Source of the DNA: Bradyrhizobium sp. CCBAU 53351
Lineage (GTDB): Bacteria; Pseudomonadota; Alphaproteobacteria; Rhizobiales; Xanthobacteraceae
NCBI RefSeq assembly: GCF_015291745.1
Contig: NZ_CP030059.1
Coordinates: forward strand, 2,135,501-2,199,500
Direction of reading: 5' to 3'
Length of the DNA stretch: 64,000 bases
A program made the position numbers and the translations under genes. Below, in pieces: positions 52,199-61,385 of this stretch. The notes beneath the pieces are model-generated. The model worked only from the letters and a program-made list of their open reading frames with translations, was not told the DNA's origin and searched no databases. How positions within the stretch are numbered: position 1 is the first letter of the stretch; every line of letters starts with the position of its first letter.

Positions 52199-53743
52199 AT
52201 GACGAAGATTGCTGCCGCGGCGCGCAAGCACGCGCCGATTTTCCTTGTTGCGGCATTTGGCATCCTTCCGCTGACCGAGCCTGCGCAGGCGCAGAAGTCC
52301 GGCGGCAGCATCACCGTCGGTCAGGAGCTCGACATCCCCGGCTTCGACCCGCTCAAGGTCGGCGTTTACGACACCTCGACCAACACCGCTGCCGCCGCGA
52401 TCTTCGACACGCTGACAACGCTCGACGACAAGGGTGAGCCGGCACCGAAGCTCGCGGTGTCCTGGACCCATTCCGACGATTACAAGAGCTGGACCTTCAA
52501 GCTGCGCGAGGGCGTGAAATTCCATGACGGCACGCCGTTCAATGCGCAGGCCTTCAAGGAGAATTTCGACCGGCAGAAGGACCCCGCCAACAAGTGCCGC
52601 TGCGCCTTCTACATCACTAACATAAAGGAGGTGCTGGCGCCGGATGAACACACCGTCGTCTTCAATCTGACCGATCCCTCCGTGAACCTGCCGGCAACGA
52701 TCACCATCCAGAGTCAAAACAATGTCGTGCATTCGCCGACGGCCTGGAAGACCAAGGGCGATGACTACAACCGCAACCCCGTCGGCACCGGTCCCTACAT
52801 CCTGAAATCATGGACCGCCGGCGACCGCATGGTGCTGGAGAAGAATCCCAATTACTGGGACAAGGGCCGTCCCTATCTCGACCGCATTGTCCTGAAGCCG
52901 TTGCCAGATGCGCAGTCGCGCTTCGCCTCGCTGCAATCGGGCGAGGCCGACATCATCTGGGACGACGAGAACGACGCCGACAACATCATGAAGGCGCAGA
53001 AGGACCCCAAGCTCACCGTTCACACCTACAAGGGCTCGGGTGCGCAGGTTTACGCCTTCAACACCAAGGTGGCGCCATTCGACGACGTTCGTGTGCGACA
53101 GGCGCTCGTGATGGCGATCGATCGCCCGAAGATGTCACAGGCGATCACCAATGGCCTCAGCCGGCCCGCGACCAACCCCTATGGCGACGGCTCCTGGGTC
53201 AAGTGCAAGGACGACGGCGCGCTGCCGTTCGACGTCGAGAAGGCCAAGGCGCTGATCAAGGATTACGGCAAGCCGGTCGAGTTCAAGACGCTGGTGACCG
53301 CGACGCCTAGGGGCCGCATGGTCGGCCAGGTGCTGCAGCAGTTCTGGAAGCGCGTCGGCGCCAACATGGAGATCGAGCAGGTCGATCAGGCCACCATTCC
53401 CTCGCGTGCCTTCACCCGCCAGTTCCAGATGACGCCGTGGCGCATCGTCGATCTCGCCGATCCAGATCCGCAAATGTACGCGAATTTCCGCACCGGCAGC
53501 CCGCTGGCGCTCGCCGGGTATTCGAACCCCGAGCTCGACAAGCTGCTGGACCACGCGCGCGTCACCGCCGATGTCGGCCAGCGCACCGAGGATTATTGCG
53601 CCATCGGACGCCTGATCAACAAGGAGGCGATCTGGTTCTGGACGTTCCAGAACACCTATTACGCGCTGTCGAGCGCCAAGCTGAAGGGCTTCCCGAAGAT
53701 CTACAACGGCGTGATCGACGTTTCGACGACCTGGCTGGAATGA
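52199..53743 (+). CDS. ABC importer substrate-binding protein (peptide/nickel family)
   Basis: This 514-aa periplasmic protein is a family 5 extracellular solute-binding protein, the type that binds oligopeptides, nickel complexes or other medium-sized ligands. A signal peptide (APIFLVAAFGILPLTEPAQA) precedes the mature protein, which has the DYKSWTFKLREGVKFHDGTPF signature region and VRQALVMAIDRP. The ATG at 52199 follows GGGGAGG. It is the first gene of a five-gene importer operon, separated from the first permease by only 7 nt. Confidence 0.9.
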   Translation: MTKIAAAARKHAPIFLVAAFGILPLTEPAQAQKSGGSITVGQELDIPGFDPLKVGVYDTSTNTAAAAIFDTLTTLDDKGEPAPKLAVSWTHSDDYKSWTFKLREGVKFHDGTPFNAQAFKENFDRQKDPANKCRCAFYITNIKEVLAPDEHTVVFNLTDPSVNLPATITIQSQNNVVHSPTAWKTKGDDYNRNPVGTGPYILKSWTAGDRMVLEKNPNYWDKGRPYLDRIVLKPLPDAQSRFASLQSGEADIIWDDENDADNIMKAQKDPKLTVHTYKGSGAQVYAFNTKVAPFDDVRVRQALVMAIDRPKMSQAITNGLSRPATNPYGDGSWVKCKDDGALPFDVEKAKALIKDYGKPVEFKTLVTATPRGRMVGQVLQQFWKRVGANMEIEQVDQATIPSRAFTRQFQMTPWRIVDLADPDPQMYANFRTGSPLALAGYSNPELDKLLDHARVTADVGQRTEDYCAIGRLINKEAIWFWTFQNTYYALSSAKLKGFPKIYNGVIDVSTTWLE

Positions 53744-53750
53744 CCGCGCG

Positions 53751-54701
53751 ATGCTGAACTTCGTCGTTCGGCGACTGCTTGCCATGCTCCCGGTGCTGCT
53801 CGCGGTCTCGCTGCTGACCTTTCTGATCGCCTCGCTGCTGCCGGGCGATCTTGCTTTGGTCATCCTCGGCGATCAGGCGACGCCGGAGAACGTAGCGGCG
53901 CTGCGCCGCGACATGGGGCTCGACCAGCCGCTGTGGTGGCGTTATCTGAGCTGGCTCGGTCACGTCCTGCAAGGCGACCTCGGCCGCTCGTTCCGCACCG
54001 GGCAGACGGTGTTGCAGGCGGTCGCCGAGCGCATTCCCGTCTCGCTCGAGCTGATGCTGATGGCCGAGTTCATCGGCCTCTTGATCGGCGTTCCCGTCGC
54101 AATCGCCTGTGCTGCGCGGGCCGGCGGCGCGTTCGACCGCTTCATGACGGGCAGCGCGTTCGCGATGCTGTCGATGCCGTCTTTCCTGATGGCGATCCTG
54201 CTGATCTATTTGTTTGCGGTCGAGCTGCACTGGCTGCCGGCGACCGGCTATGTGCCGTTCACCGAGGAGCCGCTGGGCAATCTGCGCTTCTTCGTGCTGC
54301 CGGCGCTGACGCTGGCGCTGGCGGAATGGCCTGGCATCATGCGGGTGCTGCGCTCCGACATGATCGCGACCCTGCAGGAGGACTATATCGCGCTCGCCAA
54401 GGCAAAGGGCCTCAAGCCGGCTCGTATCCTGTTCGTGCATGCGCTGAAGCCGTCGTCCCTGACCCTGGTGACGGTGACCGGCATCAATATCGGCCGCCTG
54501 CTCGGCGGCACGTTGATCGTGGAATCGATCTTTGCGCTGCCCGGCATCGGCCGTCTCCTTGTCGGTGCGATCTACACCCGCGACCTCGTCATTCTCCAAG
54601 GCGTGGTGCTGCTGGTCGCCTGCGGCTTCGTCATCGTGAACTTCATCGTCGACATGCTCTACGCCGTGCTCGACCCCAGGATCCGCCATGGCCGCGCTTG
54701 A
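53751..54701 (+). CDS. ABC importer permease (DppB type)
   Basis: This 316-aa inner-membrane permease has six hydrophobic segments and the binding-protein-dependent transport motif that contacts the ATPase (DYIALAKAKGLKPARILFVHALKP). The N-terminal opening LNFVVRRLLAMLPVLLAVSLLTF is typical of DppB-like proteins. Its 3' end overlaps the next permease gene by 14 nt. Confidence 0.92.
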   Translation: MLNFVVRRLLAMLPVLLAVSLLTFLIASLLPGDLALVILGDQATPENVAALRRDMGLDQPLWWRYLSWLGHVLQGDLGRSFRTGQTVLQAVAERIPVSLELMLMAEFIGLLIGVPVAIACAARAGGAFDRFMTGSAFAMLSMPSFLMAILLIYLFAVELHWLPATGYVPFTEEPLGNLRFFVLPALTLALAEWPGIMRVLRSDMIATLQEDYIALAKAKGLKPARILFVHALKPSSLTLVTVTGINIGRLLGGTLIVESIFALPGIGRLLVGAIYTRDLVILQGVVLLVACGFVIVNFIVDMLYAVLDPRIRHGRA

Positions 54702-55560
54702 GCTCTCGATGCAGGACGAGGCGGTGCCCGTGTCGGCTGGCCGCGAGCGAAAGCTCGGCCTCTTGTTCTGGATCGCGAGCACCTGGCTCGCGATCATCCT
54801 TGCGCTCGCGATCCTCGCGCCGGTGCTGCCGCTGCAAAATCCCGTCGACATGGACATGCTGGAGCGGCGTGCGGCGTTCTCCAGCGAGCATTGGTTCGGC
54901 ACCGACGGGCTCGGCCGCGACGAGCTCGCCCGCCTGATTTTCGGCGCGCGGGCCTCGCTGACGGTCGGGTTGATCGCACCGATGATCGGCTTGACCATCG
55001 GCGGCGCGTTTGGCTTGCTCGCCGGCTATTTCCGCGGCCGGTTCGAGACGCTGGTGGTCGGCAGCATGGACGTGCTTCTCGCCTTTCCGCCGCTGATTTT
55101 TGCGCTCGCGGTGACCGCTTATCTCGGCCAGTCGGTCCCCAACCTCACCCTGATCCTCGGTGTGCTCGGCATACCCGCCTTCATGCGGGTGGCGCGGGCG
55201 GCGACGCTGACGCTAGCGCGGCGGGAATTCGTGATTGCGGCTGAGGCGCTCGGTGCCAGCCATGCGCGCATCCTCCTGCGCGAGCTGTTGCCGAACGTGA
55301 TCCTGCCGCTGCTGGCCTTCTTCCTGCTCGGCGTCGCCGTCACCATCGTCGTCGAGGGTGCGCTGTCCTTCCTCGGTCTCGGCGTGCCGCCGCCGGTGGC
55401 GAGCTGGGGCAGCATGATCGGCGAGGGGCGCGACAGCCTCGACGTCGCGCCGCGGCTGGCGTTTCTGCCGGCGGCCGGACTGTTTCTGACCGTGCTGGCC
55501 TTCAATCTGGTCGGCGACACCTTGCGGGCCCTGACCGACCCGCGTCAGGGGGCACTGTGA
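54688..55560 (+). CDS. ABC importer permease (DppC type)
   Basis: This 290-aa inner-membrane permease pairs with the preceding one. It has an N-terminal helix, the FGTDGLGRDELARLIFGARASL signature of DppC-like proteins, and the ATPase-coupling motif (EFVIAAEALGASHARILLRELLPN). The stop overlaps the GTG start of the ATPase gene (GTGA). Confidence 0.92.
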   Translation: MAALELSMQDEAVPVSAGRERKLGLLFWIASTWLAIILALAILAPVLPLQNPVDMDMLERRAAFSSEHWFGTDGLGRDELARLIFGARASLTVGLIAPMIGLTIGGAFGLLAGYFRGRFETLVVGSMDVLLAFPPLIFALAVTAYLGQSVPNLTLILGVLGIPAFMRVARAATLTLARREFVIAAEALGASHARILLRELLPNVILPLLAFFLLGVAVTIVVEGALSFLGLGVPPPVASWGSMIGEGRDSLDVAPRLAFLPAAGLFLTVLAFNLVGDTLRALTDPRQGAL

Positions 55561-56549
55561 GCGGCCCGCTTCTGACCATCGCGGACGTCGCGGTCGAGCT
55601 GCCGACCCCGCGCGGAACGCTGTGCGCCGTCGATCATGTCGACCTGTCGCTGGAGGCGGGCCGCACGCTCGGCATCGTCGGCGAATCCGGTTGCGGCAAG
55701 ACCATGCTGTCGCGCGCGGTGCTGCAGCTGCTGCCGAAAAAGGCAAAGCTCACGGGTCGCGTGATGTTCGACGGCCATGACCTGGTGCGGCTCGCGCCGG
55801 AACGCCTGCGACGCCTGCGCGGGCGCGACCTCGCCGTCGTGTTCCAGGATCCCATGACCTCGCTCAATCCGGTCCTGACCATCGGCACACAGTTGATGGA
55901 GACGATCCAGGAGCATCTCGAGCTCGATGCGCCCGAGGCACGGAAGCGCAGCATCGAGCTTCTGGCGGCGGTCGGCATTCCCGCGCCGGAGCAGCGGCTC
56001 GCGCAATATCCGCATCAATGTTCCGGCGGCATGCGACAGCGCATCGCGATTGCGATCGCGCTGTCCTGCGAGCCGAAGCTCTTGATCGCGGACGAGCCGA
56101 CGACCGCGCTCGACGTCACCATCCAGGCGCAGATCCTGGATCTGCTCGCGCGCGAACAACGCCGCCGCCACATGGCCATGATCATCATCACTCACGATCT
56201 CGGCGTCGTCGCCGGCCGTGCCGACGAGGTCGCAGTGATGTATGCCGGCAGGGTGGTGGAGCGCGCACCGACCTCGGCCTTGTTCAAGTGCATGCATATG
56301 CCCTACACCGAGGCGTTGCTGGCGGCGATCCCGAAGCTGGATGCCGCGCCGCATACGCCGCTGCCGGCCATCTCCGGCCGTCCGCCCGATCCGACGCGGC
56401 CGCTGCGTGGCTGCTCCTTCGCGCCGCGCTGCCGCTATGCGGCGAGCGATTGTCACCACGCCAAGCCCGCGCTGACGCGCGCGGAGACACCCGGACATCT
56501 CTATGCCTGCTTCCATCCGATCCAGATGACGGAGGGCGTTGGCGCATGA
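55557..56549 (+). CDS. ABC importer ATPase (DppD type)
   Basis: This 330-aa ATPase powers the importer. Walker A is GESGCGKTM, the signature is CSGGMRQR, Walker B is [12 protein letters not shown], and the C-terminal oligopeptide-transporter extension has [11 protein letters not shown] with conserved cysteines. It starts with GTG overlapping the previous stop, and its own stop overlaps the next start (ATGA). Confidence 0.92.
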   Translation: MSGPLLTIADVAVELPTPRGTLCAVDHVDLSLEAGRTLGIVGESGCGKTMLSRAVLQLLPKKAKLTGRVMFDGHDLVRLAPERLRRLRGRDLAVVFQDPMTSLNPVLTIGTQLMETIQEHLELDAPEARKRSIELLAAVGIPAPEQRLAQYPHQCSGGMRQRIAIAIALSCEPKLLIADEPTTALDVTIQAQILDLLAREQRRRHMAMIIITHDLGVVAGRADEVAVMYAGRVVERAPTSALFKCMHMPYTEALLAAIPKLDAAPHTPLPAISGRPPDPTRPLRGCSFAPRCRYAASDCHHAKPALTRAETPGHLYACFHPIQMTEGVGA

Positions 56550-57517
56550 TGCAGCCTGCCGTGCGCGCCGAACCGCTCCTGAACGTCGACAATCTCGTCG
56601 TCGAATACGGTCTCGGCAACAAGACGGTGCATGCCGTTTCCGGCGTCAGCTTTCAGGTCGCGCGCGGCGAGACGCTGGGGCTGGTCGGCGAATCCGGCTG
56701 CGGCAAGTCGACGCTGGGCCGCGCCGTGCTGCAGTTGCGACGCGCCAGATCCGGGCGTGTGCTGTTCGATGGCGAGGATCTCACCGCGATGGAGGGCGAG
56801 GCGTTGCGCAAGATGCGCCGCCGCGTGCAGCTGATCTTCCAGGATCCGATCGCCTCCCTGAATCCGCGCCGCCGCATTGGCGACATCGTGGCCGAGCCGC
56901 TGATCATCGCCGGCGTCAAGGATGCCGCCGAGCGCAAGCGCAGGGTTTACGAGGTGCTTGGCGCGGTCGGGCTCGATCCTGATCTGGTGGCGAACCGCCT
57001 GCCGCATGAGTTCTCCGGTGGCCAGTGCCAGCGCATCTGTATCGCACGGTCTCTGGTGCTCAATCCGGAGTTCATCGTCTGCGACGAGCCGGTCTCGGCG
57101 CTCGACGTCTCCATTCGCGCGCAGATCCTCAATCTACTGGAGGAGATGAAGGCGCGGTTCGGCCTGACATTGCTGTTCATCGCGCATGATCTTGCGGTGG
57201 TCAAAGCGGTCAGCGACCGCGTTGCGGTGATGTATCTCGGCCGTCTCTGCGAGGTCGGCCCTTCCGAGCAATTGTTCGCGAGGCCCGCGCATCCCTATAC
57301 GGGACTGCTGTTGCAGGCGATCCCGGTGCCCGATCCGGACGTTCGTCCCGCCGAGAGTGTCGCGGGCGGCGAGCCGCCATCGCCGATTGCACCGCCGTCC
57401 GGCTGCCGCTTCCGCACCCGCTGCCCGCGGGCCGATCAGCGATGCAGCGCGGAGATACCGGAGTTGCGCGAAGTCGCACCCGCCCAGTTCGTGGCTTGCC
57501 ATCATCCGCTGGCCTGA
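56546..57517 (+). CDS. ABC importer ATPase (DppF type)
   Basis: This 323-aa ATPase is the second nucleotide-binding subunit of the importer. Walker A is GESGCGKST, the signature is FSGGQCQR (Cys in place of the usual Arg or Gln), and Walker B is FIVCDEPVSALD. The C-terminal extension GCRFRTRCPRA is typical of the OppF/DppF group. It ends the operon. Confidence 0.92.
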   Translation: MMQPAVRAEPLLNVDNLVVEYGLGNKTVHAVSGVSFQVARGETLGLVGESGCGKSTLGRAVLQLRRARSGRVLFDGEDLTAMEGEALRKMRRRVQLIFQDPIASLNPRRRIGDIVAEPLIIAGVKDAAERKRRVYEVLGAVGLDPDLVANRLPHEFSGGQCQRICIARSLVLNPEFIVCDEPVSALDVSIRAQILNLLEEMKARFGLTLLFIAHDLAVVKAVSDRVAVMYLGRLCEVGPSEQLFARPAHPYTGLLLQAIPVPDPDVRPAESVAGGEPPSPIAPPSGCRFRTRCPRADQRCSAEIPELREVAPAQFVACHHPLA

Positions 57518-57592
57518 ACTAAGACCGGTTTGTCTCGCCTTGCCGGCCATGGCATGGTGGCGCGGCGACAAGAAGCATGCGGGAGGACGCCG

Positions 57593-58660
57593 ATGAAGAG
57601 TTTCAAGGTTGCCGATTTCAAGGCGCCGTTGCAGGAGTTCGACGAAGCGACGCCGCAGCCGTCGGGCACGCAGGTGCTGATCAAGGTGAAGGCGGCTGGC
57701 GTCTGCCACAGCGATCTCCACATCTGGGAAGGCGGCTACGATCTCGGCCACGGCCGCAAGCCGCTCTCGCTGAAGGACCGCGGCATCAATCTGCCGCTGA
57801 CCATGGGACACGAGACCGTCGGCGAAGTCCTGGCTTTCGGCCCCGATGTGAAGCCGACCGACCAGGGCGATCTCAGGCTCGGCGACGTCGGTCTCGTCTA
57901 CCCCTGGATTGGCTGCGGCAAATGTGCGACCTGCCTGGCTGGCGACGAAAACATGTGCCTGACGCCGCGCTCGCTCGGCGTCTATTGCGACGGCGGCTAT
58001 TCCGATCACATGCTGGTGCCGCATCCGCGCTATCTGCTCAATTTGAGAGGGCTCGATCCGGCGACCACCGCGCCCTATGCCTGCTCGGGCGTCACCACCT
58101 ACAGTGCGCTGAAGAAGGTCGAGCAGTACTTCGATACGCCGATCGTGATGTTCGGCGCCGGCGGCCTCGGCCTGATGGCGCTGTCGCTCTTGAAGGCGAT
58201 GGGCGGCAAGGGCGCGATCATGGTCGATATCGACGCCAGGAAACGCGAAGCCGCCGAGAAGGCCGGTGCGCTTGCCACCGTCGACCCCAAGGCGCCCGAC
58301 GCGCTGGAGCAGCTTGCCAAGAAAGCGGGCGGGCCGATCCGCGCCGTGATCGACCTCGTCGGCAACGCCGCGACGACCCAGCTCGGGTTTGATTGCCTCA
58401 CCAAGGGCGGCAAGCTCGTCATCGTCGGCCTGTTCGGCGGCGGCGCGACCTGGGCGCTGCCGCTGATTCCGATCAAGGCGATCACGATCCAGGGCAGCTA
58501 TGTCGGAAACTTGCGCGAAACGCAGGAGCTGCTCGACCTCGTTCGCACCAAGAAGGTGCCGCCGATCCCGGTGACGACGGCGCCGCTCGCCAAAGCCAAC
58601 GACGCGCTGTTGCAATTGCAGCAGGGCGCGGTGGTCGGGCGCACGGTGCTGACGCCGTAA
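57593..58660 (+). CDS. Zinc-dependent alcohol dehydrogenase
   Basis: This 355-aa medium-chain dehydrogenase oxidises an alcohol with NAD(P)+. The catalytic zinc region is GVCHSDLHIWEGG with the distal GHETVGEV. The structural zinc site has four cysteines in CGKCATCLAGDENMC, and the cofactor motif is GAGGLGLMAL. The ATG at 57593 has GGGAGG upstream. It lies 75 nt after the importer operon on the same strand and may metabolise a related compound. The true alcohol is unknown. Confidence 0.88.
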   Translation: MKSFKVADFKAPLQEFDEATPQPSGTQVLIKVKAAGVCHSDLHIWEGGYDLGHGRKPLSLKDRGINLPLTMGHETVGEVLAFGPDVKPTDQGDLRLGDVGLVYPWIGCGKCATCLAGDENMCLTPRSLGVYCDGGYSDHMLVPHPRYLLNLRGLDPATTAPYACSGVTTYSALKKVEQYFDTPIVMFGAGGLGLMALSLLKAMGGKGAIMVDIDARKREAAEKAGALATVDPKAPDALEQLAKKAGGPIRAVIDLVGNAATTQLGFDCLTKGGKLVIVGLFGGGATWALPLIPIKAITIQGSYVGNLRETQELLDLVRTKKVPPIPVTTAPLAKANDALLQLQQGAVVGRTVLTP

Positions 58661-58671
58661 TTCAGTTGTCG

Positions 58672-58743
58672 TTCCGGGGCGATGCGAAGCATCGAACCCG
58701 GAACCTCGAGATTCCGGGTTCGGTCCTGCGGACCGCCCCGGAA
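58672..58743. repeat. Cloverleaf-like palindromic repeat, family C
   Basis: A 10-bp outer stem (TTCCGGGGCG at 58672-58681 with CGCCCCGGAA at 58734-58743) encloses three perfect hairpins: ATGC-GAA-GCAT (58682-58692), GAACCCGGAA-N8-TTCCGGGTTC (58694-58721) and GGTCC-TGC-GGACC (58722-58734). The whole can fold as a three-armed cruciform or RNA. I recall very similar sequences as common intergenic repeats in Bradyrhizobium chromosomes. It lies between the alcohol dehydrogenase and isopropylmalate-type dehydrogenase genes. Confidence 0.8.
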
Positions 58744-58768
58744 TGACGCCTTTGTCTTAGGAATATCC

Positions 58769-59848
58769 ATGTCCGCAAACAACGCCTTCCACATTGCCGT
58801 GCTCGCCGGTGACGGCATCGGTCCCGAAGTCATGGCGCCCGCGCTCGAGGTGCTGCGCAAGGTCGGCGACAAATCTGGCCTGAGCTTCCGCTTCACCGAG
58901 GCGCCGGCTGGCGCCACCAATTATCTGGCGACCGGAAAATCGATGCCTGATTCGACGATCAAGCTCTGCGAGGAGGCCGACGCGATCCTGCTCGGCGCCT
59001 GCGGGCTGCCGTCGGTGCGCTACCCCGACAATACCGAGATCGCGCCGCAGATCGAGCTGCGTTTCATCTTCGATCTCTATGCCGGCGTGCGGCCCGCGCG
59101 CCTCATTCCTGGCGTGCCGAGCCCGATCGTCGGTGCCGACCAGCGCGGCATCGATCTCGTCGTGATCCGCGAATCCACGGAAGGGCTGTTCGCCTCGATG
59201 GGCAAGGGCGTCGTGACCCACGAGGACGCGCGCGAGACCATGGTGATCACGCGCAGGACTTCCGAGCGCCTGTTCGAGTTCTCGTTTCGCCTGGCCGAGC
59301 GGCGCAAGGCGCGCGGCAAGCCGGGGATGCTCACCTGCGTCGACAAGGCGAACGTGTTCAAGGCCTTTGCATTCTTCCGCGGCATCTTCGACGAGATCGA
59401 GAAGAAGCATCCTGGGGTGAAGACCGACCGGCTCTATGTCGACGCCTGTTCGGCGATGCTGGTGAAGCGCCCCTGGGATTTCGACGTGATGGTGATGGAG
59501 AACATGTTCGGCGACATCGTCTCCGACATCACCGCGAGCCTGATCGGCGGCCTCGGCATGGCGCCGTCGGCCGACATCGGCGACAAATACGCGGTGTTCC
59601 AGCCCTGCCATGGCACGGCGCCCGATATCATGGGGCAGGGCAAGGCCAATCCGACCGGCATGATCCTGTCGGCGGCGATGATGCTCGACTGGCTCGCCGA
59701 CAAGCACGGCATCGAGAGCGCGGCGGAAGCGGGCGAGACGATCGAGCGTGCGGTGGATCAGGTCTATGCCGGCGGCATCAAGCCGATGGAGTTCGGCGGC
59801 AGCAACGGCACCGCGGACATCACGAAAGCGGTGCTGGGCGCGCTCTGA
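58769..59848 (+). CDS. Isocitrate/isopropylmalate dehydrogenase family protein
   Basis: This 359-aa enzyme belongs to the same family as the 8736-9797 protein but is clearly distinct. It has VLAGDGIGPEVMA at the start, VVIRESTEGLFASMG (Ser and Thr in the substrate loop), the catalytic Lys in TCVDKANVFKAF, the metal signature ENMFGDIVSDITA, and the cofactor segment HGTAPDIMGQGKANPTG. The substrate may be isopropylmalate, tartrate or a related hydroxy acid. It follows the alcohol dehydrogenase gene after a cloverleaf repeat, so the two are probably not tightly co-transcribed. A two-way terminator follows. Confidence 0.85.
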   Translation: MSANNAFHIAVLAGDGIGPEVMAPALEVLRKVGDKSGLSFRFTEAPAGATNYLATGKSMPDSTIKLCEEADAILLGACGLPSVRYPDNTEIAPQIELRFIFDLYAGVRPARLIPGVPSPIVGADQRGIDLVVIRESTEGLFASMGKGVVTHEDARETMVITRRTSERLFEFSFRLAERRKARGKPGMLTCVDKANVFKAFAFFRGIFDEIEKKHPGVKTDRLYVDACSAMLVKRPWDFDVMVMENMFGDIVSDITASLIGGLGMAPSADIGDKYAVFQPCHGTAPDIMGQGKANPTGMILSAAMMLDWLADKHGIESAAEAGETIERAVDQVYAGGIKPMEFGGSNGTADITKAVLGAL

Positions 59849-59881
59849 AAAGCAATCGAAGGCTCCAGTTCATCTCAAAGA

Positions 59882-59903
59882 AAAGGGGCCTTACGGCCCC
59901 TTT
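59882..59903. terminator. Bidirectional terminator
   Basis: AAAGGGGCC-TTAC-GGCCCCTTT is a perfect 9-bp stem flanked by A-rich sequence on the left and T-rich on the right, between two convergent genes. It would terminate both. Confidence 0.8.
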
Positions 59904-59908
59904 GTCGT

Positions 59909-60193
59909 TCACCAGCGGCGCCAGTGGTGGCGGTGACCCCAGCCCCACGGACGCGGGCCGTAGAAGCGGCGCGGGCCGCCATAATAGCCATAGGCGCCGT
60001 AATAGTTCGGGCGCCAGAAGCAGCGGCCCCAGGGGTTACAGACCCAGCGCACCTGATCGACATTCGCGGCCGGCCCGCTCGCGACTCGGTCGGCCTGCGG
60101 AATGCCGTTCGGCATCGCGGCAAGCGCTTGCCCTGATGCGAGCGCCGCACCGCCAAGGGCAGCCAGACCAAGCACAGCAAATTTCAGTTTCAT
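59909..60193 (-). CDS. Small secreted Tyr/Gly/Trp/Arg-rich protein
   Basis: This 94-aa protein has a signal peptide (FAVLGLAALGGAALASGQALA) and a mature part of about 68 residues. The segment QVRWVCNPWGRCFW holds two cysteines that may form a disulfide, and the C-terminal tail is rich in Tyr, Gly, Arg, His and Trp. Proteins of this composition are common and uncharacterised in rhizobia. A strong terminator follows. No function can be assigned. Confidence 0.7.
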   Translation of the reverse strand: MKLKFAVLGLAALGGAALASGQALAAMPNGIPQADRVASGPAANVDQVRWVCNPWGRCFWRPNYYGAYGYYGGPRRFYGPRPWGWGHRHHWRRW

Positions 60194-60295
60194 CGCAATC
60201 TCCCTTATTGGTGGCGGGAGAACTACCGCGGGATCAACTGGTTGCTAGCGCGCTGAGCCGCGCGAGGAATTTAATCTTCCTGAACAAAGGTTCAG

Positions 60296-61111
60296 CTACT
60301 TGCCCTGGAACTGCGGCTTGCGCTTTTCCATGAAGGCCTGCCGGCCCTCGCGGAAATCCGCGCTGTCCATGCAGGCGGTGCCGATCGACTTGATCGCGTC
60401 CATGTCGCGTCGGCTTTCGTCCTTCAGCACCTCTGCAATCGTGATCTTTGCGGCCTTGATCGCCAGCGGGGCATTCTCGGAGATGGTCTGCGCGATCGCC
60501 ATCGTCTCACCCCAGAGCTCGCCCTCGGGGAACACGCGCTCGACGAAGCCGATGCGCAGCGCCTCCGCGGACTCGATGCGCATGCCCGTGTACATCAGCA
60601 GCCGTGCCCAGGACGGGCCGACCAGCGACACCAGATGCTTCAAGCCGTCATAGCCATAGGCGATGCCGAGTTTCGCGGCGGGAATGCCGAACTGGCTGCC
60701 GTATGCGGCAAGGCGGATATCGGCGAGCATCGCGACCTGCATGCCGCCGCCGAGACAGAAGCCCTGGATGCAGGCGATGGTCGGCTTGGGATAGTTGGCC
60801 AGCAGTGCGCGCTGGGCGGCGCTGCGCTTGGCATATTCCTCGGACGCCGCCGCGTTATGGCGGGTCTTCTCGAACTGGCTGATGTCGGCGCCGGAGACGA
60901 AGGCCTTGCCGCCGGCACCGCGCAGGATCACGACGCGCACCGTCTCGTCGTCGCGCAAGGCCGTCAGCGCCTCGCCAAATCCCTCCCACATCTCCAGCGA
61001 CATCGCGTTGCGCTTGTCGGGATTGTTGAAGGTGATCACGCCGACGCCGTCGGTGACGTGCTGGAGGATCTTGCCGTCGGCGTGGGCTATTTCACGGGAG
61101 ATGTCGGGCAT
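60296..61111 (-). CDS. Crotonase-fold (enoyl-CoA hydratase-like) protein without hydratase glutamates
   Basis: This 271-aa protein has the crotonase fold with the oxyanion-forming segments KAFVSGADISQF and CIQGFCLGGGM. In true hydratases the two catalytic glutamates lie in GGGCEL and in PE-I; here these positions read GGGMQV and IPAAK, so both glutamates are absent. It may be a decarboxylase, isomerase or another CoA-handling crotonase. The ATG at 61111 was chosen as the family start; the frame continues upstream without domain content. It is transcribed alone on the minus strand. Confidence 0.82.
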   Translation of the reverse strand: MPDISREIAHADGKILQHVTDGVGVITFNNPDKRNAMSLEMWEGFGEALTALRDDETVRVVILRGAGGKAFVSGADISQFEKTRHNAAASEEYAKRSAAQRALLANYPKPTIACIQGFCLGGGMQVAMLADIRLAAYGSQFGIPAAKLGIAYGYDGLKHLVSLVGPSWARLLMYTGMRIESAEALRIGFVERVFPEGELWGETMAIAQTISENAPLAIKAAKITIAEVLKDESRRDMDAIKSIGTACMDSADFREGRQAFMEKRKPQFQGK

Positions 61112-61244
61112 TGGGCACTCGCTGGTCGTAGGCCGGGGGCAATGTGGGGCGCGGGCCCTTGCGGGGTCAACCGGGGCCGGGTGGGCCTGTCTGCATCCGC
61201 CTGTGCCGGGATTGCATGGCGCGTCGTCCCGAGTGTCGTGCGCG

Positions 61245-61274
61245 CAAAGAAAAAGGGGCGGTCGAGCCGCCCCG
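61245..61274 (-). terminator. Terminator of the XRE regulator gene
   Basis: On the minus strand CCGGGGCGGCTCGACCGCCCC is followed by TTTTTCTTTG. It lies 112 nt after the stop of the 61386-61790 gene. Only one 20-nt stem-loop is involved, with a GC-rich stem and T run, as in standard rho-independent terminators. Confidence 0.7.
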
Positions 61275-61385
61275 GAAAGGCCACGCGCAGGTGCGCGGGC
61301 CGGAATATGCTCGTTCAATCCGGCCGCGCCCCCGCGACGCGGCGGATTGAAAGATCGGCCTTGAAGACCGGAGCGTCGGTCGATC

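Noticed and set aside
58672..58743. tRNA-like cloverleaf as a tRNA gene
   Set aside because: No conserved tRNA positions, anticodon arm or CCA-compatible acceptor pattern; it is a palindromic repeat.
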